Source: DATDIC01 sp963777625
Lineage (GTDB): Bacteria; Pseudomonadota; Alphaproteobacteria; Acetobacterales; Acetobacteraceae
Assembly (NCBI GenBank): GCA_963777625.1
Contig: CAVZRO010000024.1
Span: forward strand, 108,133 to 172,132
Direction of reading: 5' to 3'
Length of the DNA: 64,000 nt
Shown here: positions 16,675-24,221 of the stretch, piece after piece
How positions within the stretch are numbered: the stretch's first letter is position 1
Layout of the letters: each line of letters opens with the position of its first letter
The notes under the pieces: generated by a model
Database searches by the model: none
What the model saw: only the letters and a program-made list of their open reading frames with translations
What the model was told of the DNA's origin: nothing
Program-made: the position numbers and the translations under genes

Positions 16675-18477
16675 ATGCGCCCCACCGCGTCATCCCTGGT
16701 TCAGCTTCGTCGCATCACCCCGTCGGGCGTTCGCTCGGTGCGACTGTGCAGCGGGCTCGTGCTGTTTACGTACGTGGCGCTGCATCTGGCCAATCATGCG
16801 CTCGGCAATGTCTCGCTCGCCTGGATGGAGCGTGCGCTGCTGGTGCAGAAATTCATCTGGCAGGGGATGATCGGCACGGCGGCGCTGTACACCGCATTGA
16901 CAATACATTTCACCCTCGGTCTGTGGGCGCTGTATGAACGGCGACGCCTGCACTGGACCGTGCCGGAGCTGGCGCAGCTTCTGCTAGGGCTGTCGATACC
17001 GCCGCTGCTGGCCAACCATCTTGCCGGCACGCGCATTGCGTTCGCCACGTTCGGCCTGAACAAGGGTTATGCGCAGGAGCTTTACTCGTTCTGGATCGCC
17101 TCGCCGTTTTTTGGTCGCGTCCAGTTGACGCTGCTGGTTGTCGCCTGGACGCACGGGTGTCTCGGACTGCATTTCTGGTTGCGGTTGTGGCCTTGGTACA
17201 CGCGGGCGAAGAGCTGGCTGCTCGCCGCCGCGGTGCTGCTGCCTGTGCTGGCGTTGCTGGGCTATTATCAGGCGGGGCGGGAAGTCGTGGCGCTGGCTCA
17301 GGATCCGGTCTGGCGCGCCGCCGCGATCAAGCCCGGCACGGTTGGAACGCCGCCCGAGAACATCTGGCTGGCCAATCTGCGCAACGGATTCCTGCTGTTC
17401 GACGGCGTTGCGCTTGGCGTGATCGTGCTGGCGCGGATGGGGCGCGCGCTGCACGACCGGCGCACCGGCCGTATCGGCATCACATATCCCGACGGGCGTC
17501 GATCGGTCGTGCCACTTGGATTCAACGTGCTCGAAGCAAGCCGTCTTGCCGGCATCGATCATGCCAGCCCATGTGGCGGACGAGGGCGTTGTTCGCTGTG
17601 CCGCGTGCGGGTGCTGTCCAGCTTGCCGCTGCCATCCGTCAGGGAGTCGGAACGACGGATACTGGACCGGCTGGGACTCGATGCAACGACCACCCGCCTT
17701 GCCTGCCAGTTATACCCGGCCGGCGATATTTCCGTGATTCCGCTGATCCCGTCGGAGGCGGCGAGAGCGTTCCTGCACCGGCGGCAGATGGGGTACGCAC
17801 CGCAAGAGCGGTTCCTGGTGCACATGTTCATCGACATGCGCGATTCGACGCGCTTCGCGGCGACCCGTCTGCCGTACGACAGCGTATTCATTCTCGGCCG
17901 GTTCATAGCCGGTGTTTCGGCGGCAGTGCTGGAGGTGGGCGGCCAACCCAATCAATTTCTCGGCGACGGCATCCTGGCGATGTTCGGCTTCGGCGTTGAT
18001 GCGCATACGGCGTGCAAACAGGCGACTGCCGCGCTGGCCACGGTGGCCCGCAACGTGCGCCATCTGCGCGCTGTTTTGCAGGGTGGGCTGGAAACGGAAT
18101 TGAAGTTCGGCATCGGGGTGCAGTGCGGGATGACATTGGTGGGCGAGATCGGTTTCCGCGACCACGTCACCGTCACCGGTCTGGGCGATCCGCCCAACGT
18201 GGCGTCCCGGCTTCAGGGCCTGTCCAAGGAGCTTGGCTGCGAGGCGATCGTCGCGGAGGACGTGTTGCGCATCGCCGGACTGTCGGGCGATGCGCTGCCG
18301 TTTCATGCCGCTCGGCTGCGCGGCCGTGACGAAGAGGTGCCGACCCGGCTGTTGTTCGCAATCGAGCAGGATGTGCCGCGACTGACGCCGCTTAGTGGTC
18401 GTCATGAAGTAACGGAATCAACCGTCATTCCCGCGATCCAGCAGCGGCGGCCTGGATTCCCGCTTTCGCGGGAATGA
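16675..18477 (+). CDS. Membrane-anchored [2Fe-2S] class III adenylate/guanylate cyclase (CyaC-like)
   Basis: A 600-residue three-module protein. Residues 1-255 form about six membrane helices with histidines placed like heme ligands (His37, 41, 78, 115, 160, 166), resembling the succinate:quinone oxidoreductase-type anchor known from rhizobial CyaC cyclases. Residues 265-355 are a plant-type ferredoxin domain with CGGRGRCSLC and a distant Cys344. The catalytic domain starts near 380 with FIDMRDSTRF (metal Asp387) and NQFLGDGILAMFG (metal Asp431). It probably makes cAMP in response to quinone or redox state. About 20 C-terminal residues are encoded by a REP repeat. A Crp/Fnr gene lies just upstream. 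Confidence 0.88.
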   Translation: MRPTASSLVQLRRITPSGVRSVRLCSGLVLFTYVALHLANHALGNVSLAWMERALLVQKFIWQGMIGTAALYTALTIHFTLGLWALYERRRLHWTVPELAQLLLGLSIPPLLANHLAGTRIAFATFGLNKGYAQELYSFWIASPFFGRVQLTLLVVAWTHGCLGLHFWLRLWPWYTRAKSWLLAAAVLLPVLALLGYYQAGREVVALAQDPVWRAAAIKPGTVGTPPENIWLANLRNGFLLFDGVALGVIVLARMGRALHDRRTGRIGITYPDGRRSVVPLGFNVLEASRLAGIDHASPCGGRGRCSLCRVRVLSSLPLPSVRESERRILDRLGLDATTTRLACQLYPAGDISVIPLIPSEAARAFLHRRQMGYAPQERFLVHMFIDMRDSTRFAATRLPYDSVFILGRFIAGVSAAVLEVGGQPNQFLGDGILAMFGFGVDAHTACKQATAALATVARNVRHLRAVLQGGLETELKFGIGVQCGMTLVGEIGFRDHVTVTGLGDPPNVASRLQGLSKELGCEAIVAEDVLRIAGLSGDALPFHAARLRGRDEEVPTRLLFAIEQDVPRLTPLSGRHEVTESTVIPAIQQRRPGFPLSRE

Positions 18478-18543
18478 CGTGGGGGTTCGCGGGAATGACG
18501 TGGGGGTTCGCGGGAATGACGTGGGGGTTCGCGGAAATGACGA
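18467..18543 (+). repeat. 21-bp tandem array derived from the palindromic repeat
   Basis: Unit cgcgggaatgacgtgggggtt begins at 18467, 18488 and 18509, with a degraded fourth copy at 18530. The array grows out of the right arm of a gcgggaatgac palindrome whose left part (cctggattcccgctttc) is still inside the cyclase reading frame. There are no spacers, so this is not a CRISPR. Confidence 0.8.
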
Positions 18544-18553
18544 GATGACGCGC

Positions 18554-19354
18554 TTATGCGGCCTTCTTGAGCTTGTCCGCCAGGCTGTCATGCCACTCCT
18601 TGGCCGACTTCAGTCCCTTCGCATGCTCCGCGCGCACCTTGGTTATGAGCACATCGATCTCCTTCTTGATCGAGACGCAGTCCTCGGTGCATTGCCGCAG
18701 TTCCGGGACGAACGCCTTGGCGCCCTTGTCGGCCAGAGTGCCGAGCGATGAGGATACGCTTTCGGCGGAGGTGATGTGGCCGCCGATCTGCTTCATGTCG
18801 CGGACGAACACGCGCAACACGCTTTCATATAGGTCGATCGGCATGGGACCGGTCTGCACCTTCTGGACGATATCGCCGAGATGCTGGACGATCCGCGGAC
18901 AGTTGACGAGGTCGGCGCCGAGTTCCTTGCGGCGCTGTTCGGCGATCTGCAGCGCCTGCTTCATGACGGGTGTCAGACGCTTGTCTTCCACCTCTGCCTT
19001 GTCGGCGATCTTTTCCGCGATGCCGATGGTTCCGCGCAGCTTCTCGATTTCCTTGCCGGCATCCTCCAGCGCGTCCTCCAGTTGTTTGGCGGGCTTCTTG
19101 GCGGTGGCTTCTTTCGACTTGGTGAGCTGCTTGAGTGTCTTTTCCGCCTGCTTCAGGTCGCTTTCGATCTCGCCCAGCCATTTCTCGTCGCGCGCGATCT
19201 CCTGCGTGATCCAATCGAGATCGGGCTTGTCCTTCTTGAAGCCGTTTTCGAGCCGGACAGCGGATTTCGGCGCTTCCTCGGCAAAGCCGGCCACCTGCTT
19301 ACGCTGATCTTCCGCTTCCTTGATCAGGTCGTTGATCGGGATGTCCTTGGGCAT
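18554..19354 (-). CDS. Coiled-coil protein of unknown function
   Basis: A 266-residue soluble protein, MPKDIPINDLIKEAEDQR at the start, with ggttggaga as ribosome binding site. Almost the whole length is charged, Lys/Glu-rich helix (about residues 5-150 and 165-262) with heptad-like spacing, no signal peptide and no membrane segment. Two cysteines lie near residue 225 (RQCTEDCVSIKKE) and one in LVNCPRI. No known domain is recognised; it resembles structural or scaffold coiled coils. It is convergent with the cyclase gene across the tandem repeat. Confidence 0.75.
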   Translation of the reverse strand: MPKDIPINDLIKEAEDQRKQVAGFAEEAPKSAVRLENGFKKDKPDLDWITQEIARDEKWLGEIESDLKQAEKTLKQLTKSKEATAKKPAKQLEDALEDAGKEIEKLRGTIGIAEKIADKAEVEDKRLTPVMKQALQIAEQRRKELGADLVNCPRIVQHLGDIVQKVQTGPMPIDLYESVLRVFVRDMKQIGGHITSAESVSSSLGTLADKGAKAFVPELRQCTEDCVSIKKEIDVLITKVRAEHAKGLKSAKEWHDSLADKLKKAA

Positions 19355-19496
19355 GGTGTTCTCCAACCTGGATGTTTTCGACGCAGAGCCAATAGACGGC
19401 GATCGGGAGCGCCAACGTGACCGTGGGCACAAAGCGCGTCAGGCCTTGAACCCAGCCGGGCGGGCGGCGACAATCGCGCTGTTTCGCTAGCAGGAG

Positions 19497-19655
19497 ATGC
19501 CGATGCCCGCGCCGCCGCCCAAGACCGTCGAAGCCGTGCTGCGCCAGGCGGATGCCAGGCTCGATCAGGCGCGCGAGAACCTGTTCGCCCTGTGTGTCTG
19601 GCCGGCGGCGATCTTCCTGCCGCGGATGCCGAAGAGGGCGGCGGCCGGGCGCTGA
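19497..19655 (+). pseudogene. Chimeric scar: M20 peptidase 5' end fused to an emrB-like 3' end
   Basis: From 19497 to about 19590 the sequence is a near copy of the start of the M20 peptidase gene at 20554 (MPAPPPKTVEAVLRQADAR against MPAPPSKTVEAVLRQVDAG), including its gccgatgcc start and caggag site. It then switches to a diverged copy of the emrB 3' end (CVWPAAIFLPRMPKRA against CVWPAALFLPRMPKGA). The fusion is in frame and gives a 50-residue reading frame from 19503 to 19655. The join lies at the microhomology gccctgt/gcgctgt. It looks like the footprint of a deletion between paralogues and is unlikely to be functional. Confidence 0.75.
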
Positions 19656-19931
19656 GCGGGCGATCAGGTCGGCTGTTTGGGCCTGTATTCCACGTAACCG
19701 CATCAGCGACCTGGCTGACGGCGGGCGAACACGAAAATGCATGCCATCTATACCATGTTGGAACGAATGAAGAACTCAGGCTAATCCGGCAACGGTTCAG
19801 ATGACATATCCACGTAGGCCGCGGATACGAAAAGTCTGGGCGGAGCGCACCTGGCCAGTGGGCGCACAGAGTTCGATCAGGTCGCAAGGCACGAGGGCTG
19901 AAGGGCGAGCCAAGGAAAGGCAAAGGAGGGC

Positions 19932-20159
19932 ATGAGGTTCTCGGACGGAGGGAGCAGCCGCAGATCGATTTCGGAGCGGCTGCTCTTGTCGGCATTGCTG
20001 GCAATTCCTGGTGTTGCAGTTGAGCTTGGGGTCCTGGGGATAGCTTCCGGATGGAATACCAAAACGCTTGTATTCTGGTTCCTGATTTACTTTTGGAGCC
20101 TTCGAACGAACATCGGGCATCTCTGGTTTGGGCGCATTATCTTGGGACTGGCGCACTGA
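19932..20159 (+). CDS. Possible small membrane protein
   Basis: A 75-residue reading frame starting MRFSDGGSSRRSISERLLL, with two likely hydrophobic segments (LLLSALLAIPGVAVELGVLG and TLVFWFLIYFW). The ATG is preceded by aaaggagggc, a strong ribosome binding site. No family is recognised. Base composition is lower in GC than the neighbours, suggesting acquired or decaying sequence. It could be spurious. Confidence 0.4.
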   Translation: MRFSDGGSSRRSISERLLLSALLAIPGVAVELGVLGIASGWNTKTLVFWFLIYFWSLRTNIGHLWFGRIILGLAH

Positions 20160-20553
20160 TATTCTCTGTGATCTCTCGTGGCTGGCATTCGATCCGGATT
20201 CATGGCCGTCGCGCATAGGCGACGAAGGTGATCCGGCGGGCGGATATGGGAACGCGACACCGTCGGAAGCCATCTCGTTCGCTGATCCCGCGGGTCGGGA
20301 AGGCAGGACAATGTTGCGGGCGTCATGTCGCGTAGCCGAAGTTGATACCCGGGGGCTGGCGGCGTTCGTTCCGGATGTGGCCGCCAGCAAGGCTGCTTAA
20401 ACGCGGGGCCAACGCGGTGGCCGCACACCTGTCGTGATCAAGGAGAAGTTGCGGGCCGGCTCTTGTATCCGCTCCTCTCTGGGGGACGACCGCGCCGCGA
20501 CCTTGAATCCCGTCGGCTCACCAGCGACACTTCCGCTTCGCGCCCAACAGGAG
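20160..20553. other. Low-information stretch without a confident gene
   Basis: Both strands have short open frames here (for example 20128-20400, ending VAEVDTRGLAAFVPDVAASKAA) but none has a recognisable domain or good start. From about 20500 the sequence resembles that at about 19444-19496, upstream of the chimeric scar (cttgaa-ccc...aacaggagatgcc), so the duplication behind the scar includes part of this upstream region. Confidence 0.5.
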
Positions 20554-20559
20554 ATGCCG

Positions 20560-21969
20560 ATGCCCGCGCCGCCGTCCAAGACCGTCGAAGCCGTGCTGCG
20601 CCAGGTGGATGCCGGGCTCGATCAGGCGCGCGAGAACCTGTTCGCCCTGTTGCGCATCCCCAGCATCAGCGCCCAGCCCGCCCACGCCGAGGACTGCCGC
20701 CGGGCCGGCGAGTGGGTGCGAGAGCAGCTTGCCGGGCTGGGGTTCACGGCCAATCTGCGAGATACCGCCGGGCATCCGGTGGTGGTTGCGCATCATCCGG
20801 GTCCGGAGGGCTACCGCGGCCCGCACGTGCTGTTTTATGGGCACTACGACGTGCAGCCGGTCGATCCGGTCGAGCTATGGAGCAGCCCGCCGTTCGAGCC
20901 GCAGCTCGTGGACGGGCCGCGCGGCAAGCGGTTCGTGGCCCGTGGCGCGGTGGACGACAAGGGCCAGACGATGATGTTTATCGAGGCATTGCGTGCCTGG
21001 CATCAGGTGGGCGGTGGCGTTCCCGCGCGCATCACGGCGCTGATCGAAGGCGAGGAGGAGGTGGGCAGCCGCAACCTGGAGCCGTTCCTGGTTGCCAATC
21101 GCGACGAGCTGCGCACCGACCTGGCGCTGATCAGCGATACCGGCATGTGGGACATCGACACGCCGGCCCTGACCACCCGGCTGCGCGGCATGGCGTATAC
21201 GCAAGTGACGCTGCGGGCGGCGGACCGGGACCTGCATTCGGGCCTGTACGGCGGCTCGGCGCTGAACCCGATCAACGCGCTCTGCCGCGCGCTTGGCGAG
21301 CTGCACGACGCGGACGGCCGCGTCCAGGTGCCTGGCTTCTATGACGGGGTGAAGGAACCGACGAATGCGCAGGTGGCGCAGTGGGATTCGCTGGGTTTCG
21401 ACGAAGCCGGGTTCCTGGGCAATATCGGGTTGCGCATTCCGGTGGGCGAACGAGGACGGCCGGCGCTGCAACGGCTGTGGGCGCGGCCGACCGCCGATAT
21501 CAACGGCATCTGGGGCGGCTATAGCGGGCCGGGATCGAAGACGGTGATCGCGTCGGAGGCGTTCGCCAAGGTTTCGTTCCGGCTGGTTCCCGGACAGGAT
21601 CCGAAGAAAGTGGTGGAGGGGTTTCGTGCGTTCCTCGCCGCCCGGGTTCCGGAGGACGCGAAAGTCGAGGTGGAGGCGTTCTCCGGGTCACCGGGCATCG
21701 AGATTGCCACCGACTCGCCCTGGGTGAAGGCGGCGCAGGATGCGTTGGCCGAGGAATTCGGCAAGCCGGCCGTGCTGATCGGCAGCGGCGGCTCGATCCC
21801 GGTGGTGTCGTCGCTGCGGAAGGTGCTGGGGATCGACAGCCTGCTGATGGGATTCGCACTGGATGACGATCAGGTGCACAGCCCGAACGAGAAGTTCGAG
21901 CAGCGCTGCTTCCACCGCGGCATCCGCTCGCACGCGCGGCTGCTGGCGAAGTTCGCCGGCGGGCGGTGA
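20560..21969 (+). CDS. M20 family dipeptidase / metallopeptidase
   Basis: A 469-residue zinc peptidase of the M20 (ArgE/DapE/CPG2) family. Metal-binding and catalytic segments are present in order: LFYGHYDVQP (His and the catalytic Asp), ARGAVDDKGQ (bridging Asp), EGEEEVGS (catalytic Glu and metal Glu), and a lid domain with DRDLHSGLYGG. A C-terminal metal His follows near ALDDDQVHSPNE. The start is taken at 20560 because the caggag site sits 6 bp before it; ATG 20554 is the alternative. Such proteins cleave dipeptides or N-acyl amino acids; the exact substrate is unknown. Confidence 0.93.
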   Translation: MPAPPSKTVEAVLRQVDAGLDQARENLFALLRIPSISAQPAHAEDCRRAGEWVREQLAGLGFTANLRDTAGHPVVVAHHPGPEGYRGPHVLFYGHYDVQPVDPVELWSSPPFEPQLVDGPRGKRFVARGAVDDKGQTMMFIEALRAWHQVGGGVPARITALIEGEEEVGSRNLEPFLVANRDELRTDLALISDTGMWDIDTPALTTRLRGMAYTQVTLRAADRDLHSGLYGGSALNPINALCRALGELHDADGRVQVPGFYDGVKEPTNAQVAQWDSLGFDEAGFLGNIGLRIPVGERGRPALQRLWARPTADINGIWGGYSGPGSKTVIASEAFAKVSFRLVPGQDPKKVVEGFRAFLAARVPEDAKVEVEAFSGSPGIEIATDSPWVKAAQDALAEEFGKPAVLIGSGGSIPVVSSLRKVLGIDSLLMGFALDDDQVHSPNEKFEQRCFHRGIRSHARLLAKFAGGR

Positions 21970-21996
21970 CAGCCGGGCGCGAGTGGAGGGGCATGA

Positions 21997-22557
21997 TTGG
22001 AGCGGCGCCCGTACGTCATCATACTCAACGGGGTCGGCAGCGTGGGCAAGAGCTCGACCGCCCGCGCGCTTCAGGCGATCAGCGCCAGGCCATTGCTGCA
22101 CGTTGCGATGGACGCGTTCCTGCATATGCTGCCGGCGGCGATGTTCGATCATCCGGATGGACTGAGCTTCGAGACGTTGCAGGATGAGGGGAAGCCGTCC
22201 ATCGCGATCCGGAGCGGCCCGGTGGTGGCGCGCGCCATGCTGGGCATGCGCCACGCGGTTGCCGCGATGGCAGCGCAAGGGAACGATCTTGTGGTCGATG
22301 ATGTCATGACCAGGGAGGGTCAGGATCGCGAGTACCGCTTGCTGCTGTCAGGATGTGATGTTCGCTTCGTGGGGTTGTTCGCTCCGCTCGACGTGCTGGA
22401 GGCGCGGGAGCGGCTGCGTGGGGATCGGAAGATCGGTCTGGCGCGGTGGCAGTATGAGCGCGTTCATCGCGGGGTGGCATACGACCTGACGATCGACACC
22501 GCGCGGACCAGCGCGATGGAGAATGCCTGCCGAATCCGCGATGCGTTCGGGCTCTGA
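21997..22557 (+). CDS. Chloramphenicol phosphotransferase-like P-loop kinase
   Basis: A 186-residue kinase-like protein from a TTG start at 21997 preceded by ggagggg. It has a P-loop in ILNGVGSVGKSSTARALQ, an Asp in VAMDAFLHMLP at the position of the catalytic Asp of the CPT family, VVDDVMTREG and a DVLEARERLRGDRKIGLA lid-like segment. These match the chloramphenicol 3-O-phosphotransferase-like family, which in most genomes are uncharacterised kinases rather than proven resistance genes. It lies 27 bp after the M20 peptidase and is probably co-transcribed. Confidence 0.82.
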   Translation: MERRPYVIILNGVGSVGKSSTARALQAISARPLLHVAMDAFLHMLPAAMFDHPDGLSFETLQDEGKPSIAIRSGPVVARAMLGMRHAVAAMAAQGNDLVVDDVMTREGQDREYRLLLSGCDVRFVGLFAPLDVLEARERLRGDRKIGLARWQYERVHRGVAYDLTIDTARTSAMENACRIRDAFGL

Positions 22558-22599
22558 GGGCTGATCCGCGGAGGCTGTTCGCGGTGCTTGCGGAGACGG

Positions 22600-22705
22600 G
22601 TGTTGCCGCGTGTCATGGATGGCCGGGACGGGGCCCGGCCATGACAGTGTTGGTGGGCGCGGCCATGACGGTGTTGGCGGGTGTCGGGCGATGTTGGGGG
22701 GCGAC
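22600..22705. repeat. Palindromic repeat of the ggccggg..cccggcc type
   Basis: The inverted repeat gtcatggatggccggg / gcccggccatgac is followed by two direct copies of ggccatgac(a/g)gtgttgg(t/c)ggg. This REP-like family (catggccggg..cccggccatg) is separate from the gcgggaatgac family. It fills most of the 231-bp gap before fetA; no gene is seen here. Confidence 0.6.
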
Positions 22706-22788
22706 GTTGGGGGCGGCGTCTCGCGGCGGCCTTGGAAACCGGTGCGGCTTCTGCAAGAAACACTGGTAATGATGGGAACTAGCGGCTC

Positions 22789-23424
22789 TTGACGTTGGAT
22801 AGTGGCACCAATCCGCGCGCGACCGCGCTGCTGGAGGTCCGGTCGCTGCGAAGCGGCCTTGCCGGACCGTTCGACCTGGTGCTCGACCGCGGCGAGTGCA
22901 TCGCGATCACCGGTCCTTCCGGGGCTGGCAAGAGCCTGTTCCTGCGCATGATCGCCGACCTGGACCCGAACGACGGCGAAGTAACACTGAACGGGCGCGA
23001 CCGGCGAAGCTGGCCGGCACCGCAGTGGCGCCGGCAGGTGCTCTACAACGCCGCCGAGCCCGGCTGGTGGGCGGAACGCGTCGCCGATCACTTCCCTGCC
23101 GCCGCCCTGTCGCGGGCGCGCGAGTTGGCCCCCTTGCTCGATCTGTCGCTTGATCTGCTCGGCGCGCCGGTGGCTCGGCTCTCCACCGGCGAACGCCAGC
23201 GCATGGCACTGATTCGGGCCGTGATCGCGGAGCCGCCGGTGCTGTTGCTGGACGAGCCGACCGGCTCGCTGGATCAGAATTCCGTGTTGCTGGTGGAAGA
23301 GCTGTTGGCGGACCGGCTGGCCAGCGACACCGCGGTGCTGATGGCGACGCACGATCTCAATCAGGTGCAACGGATCGGCACGCGGCATCTGCGCATGGCG
23401 GGACGGCGGCTGGTCGCCGCGTGA
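22789..23424 (+). CDS. fetA: ABC transporter ATP-binding protein, FetA-like
   Basis: ATPase of a FetAB-type iron exporter. It has 211 residues: Walker A ITGPSGAGKSLFLRM, a Q-loop near RRQVLYNAAEPGWW, signature LSTGERQRMALIRA, Walker B PVLLLDEPTGSLD, and switch His in ATHDLNQ. The short size and N-terminal LEVRSLRSGLAGPFDLVL match YbbL/FetA. The start is TTG at 22789, as no ATG is nearby. It overlaps fetB by 4 bp (GTGA), fixing the partner assignment. Confidence 0.88.
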   Translation: MTLDSGTNPRATALLEVRSLRSGLAGPFDLVLDRGECIAITGPSGAGKSLFLRMIADLDPNDGEVTLNGRDRRSWPAPQWRRQVLYNAAEPGWWAERVADHFPAAALSRARELAPLLDLSLDLLGAPVARLSTGERQRMALIRAVIAEPPVLLLDEPTGSLDQNSVLLVEELLADRLASDTAVLMATHDLNQVQRIGTRHLRMAGRRLVAA

Positions 23425-24221
23425 CACCGATCCTGCTCCGCTGGCCGGATCTGGGCATCGGCGCAGTGCTGCTGCTGGTCGATGGCGGACTGTCGGTGTG
23501 GCTGAAATTGCGGCTGCATGGCCAGCTCGCCTGGGCTGCCGGGCGCATGGTGGTGCAACTGGTCGCGGTTGGCCTGATCCTGCGTGCGGTGTTTGCGCTG
23601 GCGTCGCCTTTTGTCACGTTCTGCGTCGTGCTGGTGATGTTGCTGATCGCTGCACGGGAAGTCGCGGCGCGCCCGGAAAAGCGCCTGCTGCATTTCGGCA
23701 ATCTGGCGGTCGGGGCGTCGGCGGTTGCGTTTGCGACGTTCCTGACGGTGATTCTGGCACTGACCACGGCGATACGGCCGACGCCGTGGTACGATCCGCG
23801 CTATGCCATCCCGTTGGCCGGGATCATTCTCGGCAATGTCCTGAACAGCGCCAGCCTGGGCCTGGACGGCTTGCTGGGCAGCGTGGTGCGCGAACGCGCG
23901 GCCATCGAGGCGCAACTCGCCATCGGGGCGACGTTCTGGGCGGCCATGCGCGAGCTGATCCGGGCGGCGGTCCGGCGCGCCCTGCTGCCGACGATCAACC
24001 AGATGGCCGCGGCGGGCGTGGTGACGCTGCCCGGCATCATGACCGGCCAGATCATCGCCGGAATGGACCCGCTTCAGGCGGCCAAATACCAGATATTGTT
24101 GATGTTCCTGCTGGCCGGCGGCAGTGGCCTGGCGGCCGTCGCCGTGGTGTATTTGGCCGCCATGCGGCTGACCGACGACCGCCAGCGGCTCCGGCTCGAC
24201 CGGATCGCCAGCGCCCAATGA
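23421..24221 (+). CDS. fetB: ABC transporter permease, FetB-like iron exporter (UPF0014)
   Basis: Integral membrane partner of FetA, 266 residues with about seven membrane segments. Family hallmarks are RPTPWYDPRYAIPLAGIILGN, the ERAAIEAQLAIGAT coupling segment, ALLPTINQMAAAGVVTLPG and MTGQIIAGMDPLQAAKYQI. FetAB exports iron and protects against oxidative stress in E. coli. GTG at 23421 overlaps the fetA stop and the fetB stop overlaps the glpD start by 4 bp, so the three genes are translationally coupled. Confidence 0.92.
   Translation: MTPILLRWPDLGIGAVLLLVDGGLSVWLKLRLHGQLAWAAGRMVVQLVAVGLILRAVFALASPFVTFCVVLVMLLIAAREVAARPEKRLLHFGNLAVGASAVAFATFLTVILALTTAIRPTPWYDPRYAIPLAGIILGNVLNSASLGLDGLLGSVVRERAAIEAQLAIGATFWAAMRELIRAAVRRALLPTINQMAAAGVVTLPGIMTGQIIAGMDPLQAAKYQILLMFLLAGGSGLAAVAVVYLAAMRLTDDRQRLRLDRIASAQ

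Noticed and set aside
19801..19935. 44-codon Arg-rich frame overlapping the small membrane protein start
   Set aside because: Composition is typical of random GC-rich sequence and there is no ribosome binding site.
20128..20400. 90-codon plus-strand frame
   Set aside because: No recognisable domain or start signal; overlaps the end of a better supported small frame.
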